Origin: Betaproteobacteria bacterium
GTDB taxonomy: Bacteria; Pseudomonadota; Gammaproteobacteria; Burkholderiales; Usitatibacteraceae
NCBI GenBank assembly: GCA_025362705.1
Contig: JANYFH010000061.1
Span: 1-9,024 of the forward strand
DNA: 9,024 bases
Direction of reading: 5' to 3'
Shown here: one piece after another, positions 8,037 through 9,024 of the stretch
Layout: each line of letters opens with the position of its first letter
Position numbering within the stretch: the first letter of the stretch is position 1
Notes under the pieces: generated by a model
What the model was told of the DNA's origin: nothing
Seen by the model: the letters and a program-made list of their open reading frames with translations, nothing else
Database searches by the model: none
Translations under genes and position numbers: made by a program

Positions 8037-8069
8037 TGGCTTTTTCGCGTTCGCGCCAGTTTTATTTTT
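8037..8069 (+). terminator. Possible Rho-independent terminator of the transglycosylase gene
   Basis: Seven bases after the transglycosylase stop, TGGC (8037-8040) can pair with GCCA (8055-8058). Alternatively, GCG-TTCG-CGC (8047-8056) can form a small hairpin with a stable UUCG loop. A T-rich tract TTTTATTTTT (8060-8069) follows at once. The stems are short, so the strength is doubtful. The tract overlaps the last codon of the convergent gene on the other strand. Confidence 0.4.
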
Positions 8070-8448
8070 CCGTCCGCGCAGGAACTCCCATAGTGCGCGC
8101 TTGCTTGAAGATAAAGAGTTCTGTACCAAACTTTGCTTCAAGCTCGGGTTTGGGCATGGCTTGCATTTCCGTCGCCTGCTCGTACGTGAGCTTATCGTTT
8201 GCGTCCTTTTCATTCACATAGCCAGAGCCGTTATCGCGATAAATCTTCGGGCCTTTGCTAAGGCTCTCCGTATGCTGAATGACACGAGGGCGGGTCCGGC
8301 GTTCGACCGGCACTTTGTTAGGTTCCCGGCTTGACGGAAACGAAACATCGCACGATGCGCCGAGGGTGATTTCTTCGTCATTCCTTGCCTGTACCACATC
8401 GGGTTTGGCAGCAAAACCACCAAAAGTGTTAATGAGCTTCTTGAACAC
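8062..8448 (-). CDS. Hypothetical protein, 128 aa, unrecognised
   Basis: I do not recognise this protein. It begins at GTG 8448 with a perfect GGAGG ribosome binding site (8455-8459 on the complementary strand) six bases upstream. This is the strongest such site in the window and the main reason to believe the gene. An ATG at 8461 is out of frame. The protein is hydrophilic and rich in Lys, Arg, Glu and Asp, has no signal peptide or membrane segment, and is probably cytoplasmic. The N-terminus MFKKLINTFGGFAAKP may be an amphipathic helix, the middle (about 35-75) looks disordered, and the C-terminal third (DKLTYEQATEMQ to LFIFKQARTMG) looks helical. A single Cys is at position 33. It runs in the same direction as the RND gene upstream but is separated from it by a palindromic structure. 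It converges on the transglycosylase. Confidence 0.7.
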   Translation of the reverse strand: MFKKLINTFGGFAAKPDVVQARNDEEITLGASCDVSFPSSREPNKVPVERRTRPRVIQHTESLSKGPKIYRDNGSGYVNEKDANDKLTYEQATEMQAMPKPELEAKFGTELFIFKQARTMGVPARTEK

Positions 8449-8470
8449 GCAGATCCTCCATTAAATCAAT

Positions 8471-8536
8471 AATCTCTAGTACTGGTGCGGTTTCCCGGGC
8501 ATTTTATGCCCCTTAGCCGCACCAGCGCTAGAGTTT
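8471..8536. repeat. Nested 66-bp palindromic element between the RND pump and the 128-aa gene
   Basis: The outer arms are AATCTCTAGTACTGGTGCGG (8471-8490) and, read on the opposite strand, AAACTCTAGCGCTGGTGCGG (8517-8536). They match at 17 of 20 bases, with the innermost nine perfect. Inside lies a second perfect hairpin, GGGCAT-TTT-ATGCCC (8497-8511). RNA from either strand could form a long stem with an apical hairpin. On the minus strand a T-run precedes the structure and no T-run follows, so it is not a textbook terminator for the RND gene. It occupies the leader of the 128-aa gene, and may be a REP-like or miniature mobile element, an attenuator or an RNA-stabilising structure. Confidence 0.6.
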
Positions 8537-8544
8537 GAAAAAAA

Positions 8545-9024
8545 TCAGTCCCCGACAGCAGGCGCGGCCAGATGATTCGATTCGTCGGCAACACGGTCAC
8601 TTTTTTCGTCGGTCGCATCGCGGGCGTGCTGGTGGTTGCGGGCAAAAATTGTGTAGAAAGTCGGCACTACGAACAGAGTGAGCACCGTGCCTAACGACAT
8701 GCCGCCAACAATCACCCAGCCGATCACCTGGCGTGATTCGGCTCCAGCGCCGCGCGCCAGCGCCAGTGGAATTGCCCCGAGCACCATGGCACCGGTAGTC
8801 ATCAGGATTGGCCGCAATCGCAGCGTGGCTGATTCGATCACGGCCTCGCGAAGCGCCATGCCGCGTTCCTGCAATTGATTGGCGAATTCGACAATCAAAA
8901 TGCCATGCTTGGTGATCAACCCAACCAGGGTGATGAGCCCGATCTGGCTGTAAACATTGAGTGAGCCGCCGGTGAGCCATAACGCGAGCAGCGCGCCGGT
9001 CATGGAAAGCGGCACCGTCAGCAT
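8545..9024 (-). CDS. RND multidrug efflux permease, HAE1 (AcrB/MexB-like) family, C-terminal part
   Basis: This is the last 159 residues of an inner-membrane proton/drug antiporter that would work with a membrane-fusion protein and an outer-membrane channel. The 5' end lies beyond the window, so the Met coded at 9022-9024 is internal. Visible parts match the end of AcrB: TM9 (LTVPLSMTGALLALWL), TM10 (IGLITLVGLITKHGILIVEFANQ; its Lys39 in this fragment is at the position of the AcrB proton-relay Lys940), the cytoplasmic link ending in RLRPILMTT, TM11 (about 71-90) and TM12 (about 100-127, FVVPTFYTIFARN). A polar tail of about 30 residues rich in His, Asp and Ala follows (HQHARDATDEKSDRVADE). 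HAE1 is preferred over the heavy-metal HME subfamily on the TM10 sequence. Substrate cannot be told from this end. Confidence 0.9.
   Translation of the reverse strand: MLTVPLSMTGALLALWLTGGSLNVYSQIGLITLVGLITKHGILIVEFANQLQERGMALREAVIESATLRLRPILMTTGAMVLGAIPLALARGAGAESRQVIGWVIVGGMSLGTVLTLFVVPTFYTIFARNHQHARDATDEKSDRVADESNHLAAPAVGD

Noticed and set aside
7743..8213. A 156-codon minus-strand frame across the transglycosylase and the 128-aa gene
   Set aside because: It overlaps the SLT catalytic motifs and the better-supported 128-aa gene; the Arg-rich, low-complexity start is typical of a shadow.
8471..8536. The nested palindrome as an integron attC site or a canonical Rho-independent terminator
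   Set aside because: There are no RYYYAAC/GTTRRRY core sites, no integrase or cassette arrangement, and no T-tract after the stem on either strand.
1..9024. A CRISPR array, tRNA or rRNA genes, insertion sequence, or a new defence island
   Set aside because: No regularly spaced repeats, cloverleaf, rRNA segments or transposase motifs were seen. The only defence gene visible is hsdR, a known family.

Overview
The window looks like a proteobacterial chromosome segment, most likely a betaproteobacterium. That placement is an inference from moderately GC-rich coding DNA, a lytic transglycosylase with an N-terminal DUF4124-like strand, and an HAE1-type RND pump with the TKHGILIVEFANQ signature. 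No rRNA, tRNA, CRISPR array or insertion sequence is visible.

Left part (1-3259, + strand): the last codons of an upstream gene, then a complete type I restriction subunit HsdR. HsdR carries a PD-(D/E)xK nuclease, a DEAH translocase motor and a DUF3387-type C-terminal region. The stop of the upstream reading frame overlaps or nearly touches the hsdR start, so hsdR is probably the last gene of an hsd operon whose hsdM and hsdS lie to the left.

Middle (3287-7255, - strand): one very large hybrid histidine kinase of 1322 aa. It reads TM - CHASE-like sensor - TM - PAS - PAS - HisKA - HATPase - degenerate receiver - intact receiver - HPt. All phosphorelay steps except the final response regulator are in this one chain. 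It converges on hsdR, with only 27 bases between the two stop codons.

Right part: a 121-base divergent promoter region separates the kinase from a secreted family 1 (SLT-type) lytic transglycosylase (7377-8030, +). The transglycosylase converges on an unrecognised 128-aa gene (8062-8448, -), which has a GTG start and a perfect GGAGG ribosome binding site. Beyond it lies a nested 66-base palindrome (8471-8536), and then the C-terminal 159 residues of an RND efflux permease (8545-9024, -), cut by the window edge.

I see no clear new multi-gene system. The most unusual items are the kinase's first receiver domain, where Glu replaces the phosphoacceptor Asp and Arg replaces the conserved Lys, and the nested palindrome, one arm of which recurs (19 of 21 bases) directly after the kinase stop codon 5.2 kb away. 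The functional links between the restriction gene, the kinase, the transglycosylase and the pump are not evident. They look like independent neighbours.
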